From assembly GCF_000003815.2 (NCBI RefSeq), contig NC_049987.1:10236307-10298306 (forward strand): a stretch of DNA of 62,000 nucleotides, given 5' to 3'. The position numbers and the translations under genes are program-made. Positions 22,604 through 36,300 of the stretch are shown one piece after another. Position 1 is the stretch's first letter, and each line of letters begins with the position of its first letter. This DNA is from Branchiostoma floridae. Its lineage: Eukaryota; Chordata; Leptocardii; Amphioxiformes; Branchiostomatidae. Under the pieces are notes generated by a model, which worked only from the letters and a program-made list of their open reading frames with translations, searched no databases and was not told where the DNA came from.

Positions 22604-23975
22604 ATCAACAGTAGGTAAGTTACTTCACTAAAATGATTAAGAAACCCTTTAAATTTTCCAATGTGTTCAATACCCCAGAAAGTTAACAATCTCAAGCTAA
22701 CACTATGGATGCCTCAGAACGTTAACCATATCATGCTAATCTTAAATATACCAACAACTTGGGACCGCGTGGCACAATCGGCAGCACGTTTGACTCAGGT
22801 TCAGACGGTCCTGAGTTCGAACCCCGCCGTGTCACCGATCTTGTGCCCTTGAGAAAGGCACTTTACACGACTTTACTCAAGTGAAAATGAGTGTATAGGC
22901 TACTAAAGTCTTCAGCAAGTTGACGTTGGTAGCCTCAAAACGAAAGAAGAGAAGAGAAGAACTTAACAAAGATCTCAAACTCCTCTATATGCCACGATGC
23001 CATCTTCTTTCTTGGCCCTAATTTAAAAGCTATCGGCAACTGATACTTCCAATATTGTTGATAACGTAAATTTATCTGGCTGAAGGTATACTAAAAACTC
23101 CGACGATTGTAACCTAGAACTAATTTTTCATGTCTGTTTCAGACCATTGAATGACAGAGGCGGTCATTTTCAAGTGTAGAAACAAACTCCCCCAAAGAAT
23201 TGGAATTAGCGGTACTTTCTTTCGAGAGTGTATACAGAAGAAATCTTATGTGAAATACGTTCAAAACTATCATTGATATTAGTCCGTGTGCGAGGTAAAT
23301 AAGTTATGAAAAACATGTAACAAATGTTTTATTTTTCATTTTGGTGTGTTCGCGCTTTTATTGCTAATTCCTGCCCTCGTGCAGCATTGTAGGGCTTGAG
23401 TTTATAGCCATGCACTCTATGTGAACAATTCATCATGGTATTTTATAAGATTTAAAGTCTTATAAATATATTTTGAATATCTTTTTAATTTAGAATTTCA
23501 CTCATAACATTTCAGTATCTAAGAGTATATAGAAATATATAGTGTATATATAGTGCTTGTGTGAAATATATACTGTATGTGTGAACCACTATTGTACTGT
23601 TAGATAGGGTATAGAGGAAAGACTTGAACTATAGATTCTATAGAGAAAGGACTTGAACTGTGTATTTTTGTGCATAGAATTCCTACACACTGTCACTAGG
23701 TCAATTTTAACGTTGTTAGAAGGAAGATATTTACATACAATTTTAATTTAGATTCCTTATCTTGAATATATATGGTGTGACAAACAATAATGAAGATATC
23801 AAAGTGTGTCTTTGAAAGAAAAACAATGTAACAATATAATAATGTGATTTCATTGTTTCATGATTGGTATTTTAGGCTAATGGTTTGCGTTGTGTGTATT
23901 GATTATATCTACATAGTAGCGTGCATAACCCAGTGGTTAGTGAACTGTCTCTAAGTCTAATTTCAATAAATAAAA
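22604..23975 (+). other. 3' untranslated region of gene 3 with a probable intron
   Basis: Twelve bases after the stop codon is a strong donor (AG|GTAAGT at 22615). A matching acceptor (TTTCAG) ends at 23142. This predicts a 3'UTR intron of about 528 bp that contains a SINE. The first AATAAA I noticed on the plus strand downstream is at 23965-23970. A stop codon located only a few bases before the last junction should not by itself trigger mRNA decay. Confidence 0.4.
22765..22965 (+). mobile_element. tRNA-derived SINE
   Basis: The A-box-like TGGCACAATCGGCAGCACG (about 22770-22788) and B box GAGTTCGAACCCC (22812-22824) are followed by CTTGTGCCCTTGAGAAAGGC, ACTTTACACGACTTTACTCA and GTGAAAATGAGT. 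The good B box and intact body suggest a fairly young copy. It sits inside the predicted 3'UTR intron of gene 3. Confidence 0.75.
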
Positions 23976-25200
23976 TAGTATTTCGTAGTAGATAAAGTAT
24001 AAGTAAAAGATAAAGATAAAGTAGATCTCGAATCCCAACTGTATCGTTCACCGAACATGCACGCTACTGGGAATGGTAACAGTTATACTGTTAATTGTGT
24101 TTATCGAGAAGAGCTGGGGAATTATCCCGGTACAATGAACTGTAAATGCTGTACATAGCATCTGTCTTCTCTTGCACGACCAGTAGAAGAGTTGCATGCT
24201 CTTTAGTGAACTACTCGGCTCGAGATCACTACACTTTCTTTCACCAGTGGTGCTGCTGGACTGATATGTGCTTTTGAAGTTCCAATCATATTCGCTAGAC
24301 GGTGTTCGATACATGTGACAAAATGAAGGGTGGTGAATATCATTCCTTTGTAACTCGGTAACTCGCGTTCCAAAGCAACAAAATGGGCATACTGTTGATC
24401 AAACAGATTATGAAATATAAAAAAAAGGTATGTCAGCAAGAGAGTAGCATGCACAATGAAATGGAAGCGTGTATGAAAAAGAAGGCATTTGATTTTAAAG
24501 GAATGAAATCAAATTTGAACTATCGACAAGGATACTCCATCGTATGGTTTGAATTTGTAATGTAGGTCGGTCAATTTTCTTAACCTGAAAAACATAGTTG
24601 AACTGCGTCCTCGTTCCAAAATAAAGTTATTATAGAAAGGTTTTATTTTAATCATGACGTTTCCCACAATATCATAGCAGTAGGGGAATCTGCTGTATAT
24701 TAAATTCGCTAGGGGGCAATGCATTTGTTGCGTTTGTCGCCTATAACCAGTGCATACCACAATGACATGGCAGCTAACATTATCATAGAGACATATATTA
24801 TACATGACAACAGTTCAATGTTAAACTTTGGAACATATAATGAAAGCAGAAAACCAGAAAATGTAGCTTTTCTATAGTCTTGCATTTGTTGAAATATGGC
24901 ATCACAAAACCTGACAGAGAGAAGTAAAAAAAAGACATTATATCAATAATAAGGTATCCAAGAGCACGCTACATATACTTCAGCCTTTGTATTCTAACGA
25001 TTCCAGCTGTAAATTCGGTATAAAGAACACAGACCGCTTCAAAATCTATAATTTATAGACCTCAGCGATTTGTTATTCGCCTAATTATGTTACGAACCGC
25101 CAATATCATTGAAAAGTACCGTGGTCATTTCAGTGGGATTCAAATATTCCGCGTTACTTTACTAGATCTAATCTTTAACTTCATGTTGAAAGCAAGTTCA
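23976..25200. other. gene-free stretch
   Basis: Contains a GATAAA-rich simple stretch (23990-24025) and a possible split tRNA-like remnant (AACCCAGTGGTTAGTG near 23930, TCGAATCCC near 24030). No exon is supported. Confidence 0.4.
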
Positions 25201-25379
25201 GATCACGCAGCTATATAACAGATAACGCTTTCCACGGCCGAGCACAGATTGTGCCGCTATGTCTGTGAGACAGCTGCGGGGAAATGCCTCCGTTCGTAAG
25301 TAGAGCAAGAACAACAACCATGGAGGATGCGGTCCCAAAATGGAAGCTAGATCCCCTGGCTCAGCGTTGAACTGCAGTG

Positions 25380-25592
25380 GAGTGTGGATATATATGGGCC
25401 GGTGAAACCCGAGAGGCGGGAAGGCGTGCATGTTTGGAGGCGGGGTCAGCTGTCCTTGCCGATCGGACAGGCACCTCGTTTTGCGCGCGCAAGGAACCTC
25501 GGGATAGCCCCCCTGACATGACGAGGCGGTGAAACGGCATCCCCACTGGAAGCACCCCGGTAACCGCCCCCAAACGCTGCCGGATAGCAGAG
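25380..25592 (+). promoter_or_regulatory. candidate promoter and noncoding first exon of Popeye gene A
   Basis: A GC-rich island of about 400 bp (25200-25600) in AT-rich surroundings carries GGATATATATGGGCC (25387-25401) and ends at a strong donor AGAG|GTGAGT (25592/25593). A matching acceptor (TTGTGCAG, ending 27328) lies 66 bp before the ATG of gene A. This fits a 5' noncoding exon about 1.8 kb upstream. An antisense 137-codon frame over the island is judged a by-product of GC content. Confidence 0.35.
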
Positions 25593-25599
25593 GTGAGTT

Positions 25600-27328
25600 A
25601 TCTGTGTACAATCTTTTCCAAAAACTCCTCTTAAACCTGTATGAGCATATTCATTAGTTATCACTCTGTTCTTTTAGCAGACGGTGTGTAGTTCGCATCA
25701 AATAGCTGATTTAACGCAAAGGATCAGCTACTATAATGAGTTCCTCTGTCTCTCCGTGACGAGAATTTGGTTGGTTGGTTATGTGCGTATCTTGTCTGTC
25801 TGTAATTGCGCAAATTGCATTGCCACAAAAGTAACAAGCCAAAGCAATTTTCTAAATCACAACTCAAATTCATATAACATACTCCTACCCCGCTAACTAC
25901 AGAGCGAGGAGTAGAACTGCATTCCAAACATTCAATCCCGGGCTCAAGTTATTTCCACCGGGGAGTTATTCTCACTTGTAACTCGCACCCCGTGCCAACA
26001 AACTCATCTTCGCAATTAATCACAGAAGTGTGGGGCGATCCCCGAGTTGTGTCGGTAATATTCACAAGGTATTATCGCTGAAACGAGAACGTTGAATGTG
26101 CATGAAGGCAATTTTTGTCTCGCCACTGCGTGACATTTTCCACTGCATACACGCGGCGTATCATGTTACCAAAGCTCTCTCATGGCCAGAACTGTGTATC
26201 CTCGGGGTGTATCCTTTCTAACGTGGGTCTGTGGGCAGCAGCTACAATAACAGTCCTGACATATTTATAGCGACAGGCATGTAGGGGTGATTCCGATAGA
26301 AGAGAAGGTAACTGTAAAACCTTATTCTACCTTATCTCTAGCTCATAGGCATACTATATTGCTTCTCTTCTGATACTGTTACAGTTGGGCGCACTGAAGT
26401 GGCACGTAAATTGGAATTTACTGTTTTTATTGTCAGTGGTATAGGATAAAAGGCAGACTCTACAGCATAGCAATATCAGATTTAGTAAATCTATGACATT
26501 TGTAAAATATCCTGGGTGAATAGCTTTACGTCATTCTCACTATCTACGACTATGCACGAACTTTCAAAGGTTGATCTTCAGAGTGCTTTATGTGTATAGT
26601 TATTACTTACTTTAACTCCAATTTACAGACTGTATTACAAGCAAATGAGTTTAATAAATTTGTCTCGTGTAAACAGCAATACGCTGTGTTATGCAGACAA
26701 AAAGAAAACCTGAACAGCATGCTTAAATCTATCTATTGCTTCAAATCAGATCTAAAACGTGTAAGCTTTAATAGTAGCAGCAAGAAAATATATTTGTTGA
26801 ACTTGATTGTTTCGTTAACTCTTTATATATCAAGAGTACTGACCATTAAATTCGATTGCAAAACATATTGATTTGCGGAACGACATTTAACCGATATTGA
26901 ACGTCATGCTTTTTAAAATTAAATATTCTATCTCAATTTTTGTTTTGTACATTGGTGACACAATGATACCATGTATGTGTAGTAATGGCCGGAATGTCAA
27001 ATGTTTGACCCGATGTTGGAACAAGATGGCGGACATGATAGTGTTGCATTAGAGGGGTAGTAAGCAAGGAAGACTTATATCTAAAATATCTGTGAATACG
27101 ATTTCTTTGATTTTAGGTGAAAACAAATTTCCAGTCGGGGAATCACGGTGCCTTTATTTTCATTCTTTTTATATCTGAATGGAAGGCAAAAACATATCCC
27201 TGCCTTAACACCACAACAGAAACCTTTTAGCTTTCCTGCCATTTTCACAATAGGTAGGTGTTTAATTGTGCTATCATTGTATGTGATTAGTCATCAGACT
27301 CATTATGATATTGTTATTATTTGTGCAG
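25600..27328. other. probable 5'UTR intron of Popeye gene A
   Basis: No exon was recognised between the candidate first exon and the acceptor at 27327-27328. The sequence is AT-rich, with nothing structured that I can name. Confidence 0.35.
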
Positions 27329-27394
27329 CACAGCGTCTGAGTCTATAACCGGGGGTCGGTTTGACAGTCCAGTCGTCTCTCCCAGAGCCCCATC

Positions 27395-30300
27395 ATGGCC
27401 GACAACGATACCGGCCCGGTGGGCATCTACACCATCAATGAGTCGGGACTCTGCGACTCCTATATCCCAACGTCCCTCAGTGGCGTGTTCCAGCTCGCCC
27501 ATGTGTTCTTCGGTCTCGCCTACTTCGGCGGCAGCACCTTACACGGCCTCCTCTACACCTACATCTGTCTCTTCCTGGGATACCTGGTCTTCACAGTCTA
27601 CGGCTTCCAAGACGCATGCGCAGCCGACATCGGCGGCTGGTGCTTCGTCTTCACGGTCCTCTGCCTCCTCCAGGCCATCCACAGCATCTGGCGCATGCGC
27701 GAGGTGTCGTTCTCTGAGGAGCTGACGAAGGTGTACGAGGCGCTGTTCCACCCTCTGCAGGTCCCCCTGCTGGTGTACAAGGCCCTGGTGGAGTGCCCCA
27801 ACTGCCAGATCGTGTCTTTGGAACAGGGAAACAACTATGCTACCGAGGGAAAGACACCCGTGGACAGGCTATCTCTGATGATTTCTGGAAAGTAAGTAAC
27901 TTCAAATACATTCATGAACTTTGAGTTGTTTATTCAAACTTCATACAACCACACATTTGGTCGACTTCAAGCATTCTATAGACTTGACAAAAACAAGTAC
28001 ACACAATGCAATGACATACGCTCAGATATAAGACGGGCTGCATTTTTGCGCTTCGTACAAGTTTGTCTTTCGCGCGTTTGCCAATATCCCACGTGACTAC
28101 TCTCAACCAATCAAATGAGTAACCCTAGACCATATGTCTAACAATAAAAGTGTCATTTCTTGATTTTTTCCATTAATTAACTTCCGGTAAAAGCAAAGTC
28201 CTTGGCCAACATGTTGATATCAAGAATTGTTTGTAGAGCCTCCCAACTGTCCATATGTTGATACTGAGCTGAGTTGATCTACTAATGTATCTAATTTCAC
28301 TCTGTACATTTCAGCAGCCGTAAATGTAATGTGTAACCGCCATAATGGCACTCTTTTACGTAACAACTGTCGAGCGAATGGATATAATCATCAATCATCA
28401 ACACGTTAAGATACTGATATTAATTACCCCCATCCGTCAAAACGTTTTACCTACGTCTCTTCATATCATTTATTATATATTGATAAGCACAAATGAATCA
28501 CTAGGGAGTATCATAAGACCATACCAACAAAAATCTCTCTCAAGCAATGTTCGTTTCGTAGAAGCGGCTTATAAGTTTGCATTACAATGTATTATTTTCT
28601 CATGCGCTGAGCCTGGATCGCTCGTTTTCTGAAGATGTGTTTATATATGTATTCCCGATACGAAGTACTTTTGGCAAGGTGGTTTGTCACTAATCCTGCA
28701 CTAACTGAAATGATCAGTATCGTACCATCCCAATCCTTCTATTTATAGTCTTGACGGCAATTAGTAACGTCGTCACTAGCGTGAGATATACTCGTCCTTC
28801 GTCTTGTTAGATTCCTGTTGATTGATAATATAGGGACATGCGACGCAATTGCTAGTCATTGGCTTATAATGTGCATTTATAGTATTGACAAGCTACATCA
28901 ATTGAAACAAACTACATCATGCTTTCTCATAGTTTCATGTAGATGTGTAAAAGTATGCCTATGCCTATCCCATGCTAGTTACCACATGCTATCAGCAACT
29001 CTTTGTTACCATATTGTTAGGTATACTGTATATACAAATTGAGAGTGTCCATTTCAATTCAGACTATCTACTAGTCCTGGTTTACCTCAGCTCTCATCAA
29101 GATCAAAGCTTATTTATTCTGTAACACACATTTCCACTATCGTGGCAACATATCTACAGCAAAATTGACTCTGAAAATTAAAAGAAATGAGCTGCTGTTT
29201 GTTAAACTGGTAAAATGTGACATAAAATAAGCCTTATTTCATTCTTCAGACAAGTAGCCTGATCCAATGATGATGATGATGAAGAAGAAAACGATGCTGA
29301 TGATGATGACAATGATGATGATAATGACAAAAATGACAATGATGAGGATGATAGTGTTGATGATAATGATGACGATGACGCTGTTGATAATTTTGTTGTT
29401 GATGATGATGATAAAGGGACACACGAAGAAACAGATGATAAAGATGATAATGATTATGATGATATCATCCGTTTTCCCGCAGGGCTGTTGTGATCCATGA
29501 CGGTAAGAAGCTGCACATGATCGGAAGGAACCAGTTCCTGGACTCCCCCGAGTGGGAATCCGCTAAGGACCAGGAGGACCCCGGCAAGTTCCAGGTAAGG
29601 ACGAACAAAAAAGACACATATCCATCCTACTCTAGCTTCGGTTTGCTCCTGGGCATTTGACATGGAAGCTGTAACCCAAAACGCTTGAGTGGCTCCATGA
29701 GCCGTGTTTTGCGGTGAATTCTAAGTGAATTAAAAAAGAGAGAGTAGGCCGCGAGCGATCCGGAGCCAGAAGTGGATTCAAAAGACACAAGGAAAAAACT
29801 TCTAATGATATTTAAAACTACCCGACGATATACATCCTGTTTGAACAACGCGATATGACGAAGTTTGGATGTTCGAATCTATGGTAACACACGTTCTGGT
29901 ACAGTTTACTACGTTCTCTCTCCACAAGAATCGCATCGATTATAAAACCAAACCTGTTGAAGAAGATTAAACCATACCATAGAGTCACCTATGCCACGGT
30001 AGATTTATGTTTTAATCTGCATTCGCCACCGTTATACTCCTTTGTACAGATTGAAACGCTGATTCGTATCTGGCGTCGGATTATTTTTCTGCACCTCGCT
30101 AGGTAGATTTGACAAGCATTTTCAATCTTGTTACATACACAGCAGTTTTCAGTAGAAATCCTAACGAATGCATCTATACATCAGCAAGTAATTTATTCTG
30201 AGCCATTCACTTCGGGTGAACTTCAGACCCCATGATTTTTCATATTTGTCAGATAGGATTTATTTCACTTCGCGATCATAGAGAAATGTCGTTACAAGGT

Positions 30301-33300
30301 TTCCGACGGCGTGGTTGTGTATGATGAATAGCTACATGTCTACCAGACGATTACAGACTGGACGCCATAGTCGTGCCCACCAGACATACCTTGTATCTGA
30401 CGGTTTAGCTGATTGTATTTTTATTGCCAGACGAAAAGTCTGCTGAAAAGCTCACAGTTAAAGACTCATAGAACAACATGACGAGAAGAAGACATAGTAT
30501 TTTTAAACATCAAAAAATATAGATATGCAAGGTGACAGTTACTCAAGCAACTGGATGAAATTAATATGGAAACTCAGACGTTTCAGACAGCACCAGTTAT
30601 AATAAGTGACTGGACGGGACACTGGACGCTGGACCATGGACTTACTCGTTCACAACGAGAGCACAATTATAAGATGGTTCAATAGAGAAGCAGTTCAAGA
30701 CAAGATTGTATGCTTGTAAGTCAATTTCAAGTCTATTATCAATAAGTTCTGTTGCACATTAACGTACAATTGCTACGTTTTGAGAGGAAACGGCGTGTTT
30801 AGGACGAGTACGCCTCATCGAATTCTTTCCAACTTACTAGGCAACTCTGGCAATAGGCTTGAATAATGGGGACAAGCCCCCTTAATTCCCAAAGAAAGAC
30901 AAATCGCTATTGCCACAAGGCAGTTAAATACATTTCTTTCGGTAAACCCTAGACTTAGTGGATATCCAGCCCGTCTCATGCCCAGAATACCAAATTGTCT
31001 TCTTTCTATAAATTCTTCATCTGATCAGTACAACATATATCTGTGCGACAGACAGGTTAAGACCCATACATGAGAACAAAGAGATGAAGATGTGAAACAT
31101 CTTGTCTGTTGATGGACAAAGATGGATCGATGACATTTTTACGGATGACGAGCAGTCGGTTTTTATAGTCTTTTCTATCCAGGAAGCAATCAGGTAGGGA
31201 TTGGGAGTGGACGCTAGGTCGTAGGTCACGTGATCAATCACGCCAAGTAGACTTAGAGCACAGTAGCGAAATGACCAGAAGGTACAATGGTGAAGTTTTG
31301 AATATAATTCATAATTCTATCTTGTCTTTTATTTATAGTTGTGTCACATGTTTTTAGTCTAAAATCTTCCCTTGGATTTCAAAATGATCAAAATTTATTT
31401 TTCTGCTTTGTGGGACTCGGCAGAAATGTCACCAAGCCACTCGAAATGAATTATATAGCAAGAAATATTTCTTTGCCAAGTTCGTTGCTCAGTTTGCTCT
31501 ACCATCGTTAGGATATCACGTTCATACACGATCTTCGCGTTATGAAGCACGCTAGCGAGATATTTTATTTCATAGACGTTTTTGTCCTTCACGCTTCGGA
31601 AGTCTTCCAACTTAAAGGGCGGTGGACGTGCTCACATTAGGATGAAGGGTAGCGTCTTCTGCTGTAGAATGGACGCAGTCGCCTGTGTCTAATTCCAATC
31701 GTTTCTCATGAGTGACTTAAAGTTCAGCAAATTCCTCTAAGAATTCGTTATAAGGAAGACTTGGGTCATAAACAAATCCCTCTGCTGTCGTTTCCTATCT
31801 GTTGTAGTCGTTTGTGCCGAAAGGCCTCGCCAGCGGGGAAAAGTGTAGGGATGCGAACGAGTCCATTGCACTCTGCGCGTGAGTTCCAAGAAAAGCTTCT
31901 CGCACTAGAGGATCAAGAGATTTTGTCTATTGAACTTTACGTGCACGCTTAACCAAACCAGCACAGACCTGTACTTCAATATATCTACAAAAATTAGTTG
32001 AAGAAAGACTATGTGATACTAGAGCGGCATCTTGAATTAAACATATCTTCTCATTTTATCCCCTCCGGTTTAGCCCGCTGCGAATCCTCTACCCAAGCCC
32101 CAAAATGCAGTTCTGAATGTCTATTTTGGGACGACGATCTCAAAGGTCAAATATCTTAAAGGCAGACATGTCTGCGTTTGCTTGACAGGAACTGGAGATT
32201 ACAATCAAATCCACAGAGACATTTGGACTGTGTTATTGAGGGGCTGATGTCGCTCAGTGTTGCTAGCTATATAGGAAGAAATCATGTTGAGAAAAAATCT
32301 TATTTTTCAAACTGGTCACATCTTGCTAGTTATAAATAGGTTACATACCTTAAATAATTCCAACCTCATCTAGACTAGGTTGTGTATTCAGCCTCTAGCT
32401 CTGTGGATACCTGTGTATACATCATTAAAGTCGGAATTATTTGCGAAGTAAAAAAGGCCTCCGAGCTTTTCTCAATCTTACAATTGAGGCATCTTAGTGA
32501 AAGAGTCCCCAAATACCTACAAATCCATTTTTGACTAAGCAATTTGAAAACTTGAGCTAGTTTTTCCCGTCCCTGTTGTAAAGAACTGTAGAACACATGT
32601 TGATACAATAAACAGCCGGCGCCAGAAAGGCTGATCAAATACAATAAGAAACATGTCATGCAACGCTGTTTCATGACTTGACAGACATGTAATAAATGCT
32701 TAGGATTGTCGATTCTTTTTTACTGCTACTACAAAAAATTCATTCAAGCACTCTATTTGAAAGAATAAATTATATCATAAACTGTTAACAAAGAGAAAAA
32801 TGGCGCCCTTTCGACAAAAGGCCAGGCAGCATGTGGTTAGGCCTATAGGATGTACAGCAAGAAACCAACTTGCATGTACTTTGAAAATAGAGTTTTAATT
32901 TGATAAATCCCATGTTTTCTCTCGTGAACCATTTACTCCTTTCACGGATCAGCTTTTCAATTAACTCAAATCTTCAATCAAGAATCCATCTCCAAACTTT
33001 GTATGTGTGCTTATGTTGCGTGCGATCTCCACACCAGCTCCAAACCTTTAATTTGTTGAGAGAAGCCAATGGCTATGCTAAATATTCAACAGATAGCACA
33101 GCGCTCAACCAAAAGACCAGCATATTATCATTTCCTCCCGAATGTAGTTTCGAGCCATTACTACTACGGCGTTGGAACAAATTACCAGTTTACTTTGCTA
33201 ACTCCATCTATATGGTGATAGGCGACGTTATTCGCCACAAATGTTTCCGAGAAAATAACTGACTCTAGCTTAAAGACTTCCAGTAAAACATCAGAAAGGG

Positions 33301-36300
33301 CAGTCTGCAATGGTACAGACTGTCATGAGAGTAAAATGACATAATTTTCAAGTGAAGAAAACGCATACAACTAGACATGCAAGGGTTAGGTATGGTATGG
33401 TGTTCAGTGTAATATAACCAGCCGCTGCCACACCGCGTGAAGCTTGTGTACATGTGTTACGCCGAAGGCTGGTTAAACGAGCTATATAGATGTAGATATA
33501 GAAAACCTGATGTAAGAGTGCTTGCAGAAGTGACCAAGATGGCCTGAAAGGCAGCAATACCAACCTCATCTGTGCATGTACGAGCTTTTGGCTTTTCATC
33601 TAGAGGTTGACTACGGCATTCAAACATGCGAGTCAATCATCGAACTGAACTTAATTGGAGAAGTCTGCCAATACTGTCCATGCCAGAGACGTGTGGTGTT
33701 GTATAATGGCCGTTGAACTGCCAATGAACCCATCCCCTTTGACGGCCCATTCCACTTCACTTCCACATTCACTTTTCTCCTACTCGGACATTTATGGCGG
33801 GTAGCACTTACCTAGGTGGCTATCGGATGGACCAATGGAGAGTACCGACTGCAGAGAATGGCCCTTGATAGCGCCTTATATTTATGGGCTGACCGACTTT
33901 ATTGATCCACGGAAGTCCAGAAGCTTGAGTCAAAAGCCTTACAGGTGATAGCCATGACATGGAGGCAAAGCCCAACCTTTTTTTAAGCAGCATGCAGTGT
34001 CCTCGTCACATAAAAGTGTGAATGTATTACTAGTTTTATTTGTTTTGTATTTTACAGGTGACCATTCGCGCTGAGACGGACTGTGTGTACCTAACTTGGC
34101 CCCGCCGTGAACTGCTGAATCTGCTGGCCAGGCGCCGTTACCTCGCCCGTGTCCTGTCCGCTGTACTCGGACGTGACCTGACCAACAAGGTACGGGCAAC
34201 AGCATAGGAGCACGCCAGTTTTGATACCACACCATAAGGCCACGTTCCTGCGATATGGTGGTATCTCACTGCACCTGGGATACCGGTGCGGCACTGCGGG
34301 GTTCGTTAACTGCACAGCACTGTTATGTTATTTTCGCCAATTTTGTTTTAATTTAGATATTGCGTAATACGTATGAAGTATGACTTAGAAGACAAGAAAA
34401 TACACAAAACGTACGAAAGTTTGTTCTTCATCTCAGAAATTCGTTGAGTAATCTTTCTAACCCCGTGGTGCCGCACCGGTGCCCAAAGTGAAGTGAGATA
34501 CCACCCGAAGGGCCATCGCTGAGCGACCGCACAAATTAGATTTTTCTGAAACTTGATTTATATTTGTGATATGGCGCTATATCTGGAAGTATAGTATTTA
34601 AATGGTAAAAGAGCATACATAAAAAAATCCTTGTTCATTCATGAAATTCTTGAGCATTCTGTCAAATCGTTGGTCTCTTAGAAAGTTAAAACTTAGTACT
34701 CACCTCATCATGCTGGACAGAAACGAGTGGAGACACTGGTGTCACCTCCCAAAAGAGGATGATCTGAACTGAACTGAACTTAGAAAGTGGCACAACTTTT
34801 ACTGGGACAGGGGGCGGTATCGACTTCTGTTAACCCATTGCTAGTGTCACAAGTCCATCGGGTCACGTATTGTATAGCGATCAGTTATCCCGATAAGGGC
34901 TGACAGTTTGATTCAACGAAAGGAAACATGAGTCCCCTGACTGTACTGGAGGAATGTTGAACCCAACCGTACGAGCAAGTTCATCGCAAGAAGATCATCG
35001 TCTTGGCTGGTGGGATCTAATTTGTACGCATACAGTGTAGATGTTACATCATTTTTAGTAAATGACGACCCATGAGAGCGATTAATTTCAAATTGCCATT
35101 TTTCTTGTCTACACTGATAGTAAAACTTAGTACTCATCTGTCAGTAAGGAGATCACCAAGTCATACCATAAACATCTAAGTGTACCATAAATCATGTGGC
35201 TACATTTGATGATAAGCACCCTTGAAGTTTAGTTTTCTTACTTCATGGCGCATTACCCATTAGCGATTTGGAGCGTTCGCCTCTCTAATTGTGGGTATAA
35301 GTGGAACTTAACGTAATGTAAAGGAAGAGCAATCAGCTTTATGCAGATAGTGATAAACAGCTCATTCTAATTGTAAGATCAAGGTCACATTCATGTTAAG
35401 ATCGTCACACGACACGTAAACTGGCGACATTCTAGTAATTGTCGTACTTATGTCAGTCAGTGATTGGTTCTGTCACAGCCTTCTTGAAATATCTAGATCT
35501 ACTACACCAAACTCGTATAACAGTCACCATTCGACAAATACGACCGCGCCTGGAAGAATGTACCCAAAAGTAGACATGTATAGATGTAATGTTTAAACTT
35601 TGTTCACAAAAAACAAAGGAAGAAGAACTCACCATAAAGTTTCGGTCAAGCACGTCGAATAATAAGAAGAGGAAGGTCGACGTGCTTGACCGAAAATCTA
35701 TGGTAAGTTTTTCTTCTTTTGTGTTGGAGCAAAGTTTAAACATTACAACTATGGATTCTGCCAACACAGATGAGCTTTCATTCGAGCATTTATACTTCAT
35801 CATCATCATAACAATAGACCGCGTGTATCAACTAGTATAACAAGTAGTTTTTTTGTATGTGTTTTTTTTTTAGTTTTACATCCTGAACGAGAAGGTGATG
35901 ACCCCACGCGGAAACAAGTACGACATTCGTCTCCCCGGATTCTCCCGTCTGCTTGGACAATTCGACCTGGACGCCAAGGGCCTGGCCAGCTTCGTCCCTC
36001 ACCGCTTCGGGGCCGGTCCGGAAGGTACCTAAATAGGTGAATCTGTGTCAAAGGGGATAATTTTTCATTCTTTTTAAGCAAGTTGGAATCTAGAAATGCA
36101 TTTGATAGCATGTAGTCTCTTTTTTTTACAAGTGACTACATTTTCTGGAAATGAATTTGGTAATTGATTGCATCGATTTTTTTCTTCTTTTGTTCCTTAA
36201 CTTTTGTGAAAAGGGACTTCTTTGGTACTAACATGCATTTGCGAAAGAAATGTCTCCAGTTTGTTTCTCTTTCTTGAAAAAGTATATCATTGGGTACACT

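Noticed and set aside
23920-24046. Split tRNA-like remnant (A-box-like at 23930, B-box-like at 24030)
   Set aside because: The two halves are about 100 bp apart, separated by simple sequence; too decayed to call.
25198-25611. 137-codon minus-strand ORF in the GC island
   Set aside because: Low-complexity Pro/Cys composition, several overlapping frames over the same block and a strong plus-strand donor favour a noncoding GC-rich exon or promoter.
29239-29500. Poly-Met/poly-Ile frames
   Set aside because: Translation of the GAT microsatellite.
31395-31610. 71-codon minus-strand frame with good composition
   Set aside because: Opens with TTG rather than ATG and has no clear acceptor or donor partners.
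32900-33262. 120-codon frame with RRWNKLPVYFANS
   Set aside because: Only one short stretch resembles a LINE reverse-transcriptase end; the rest is unlike any domain.
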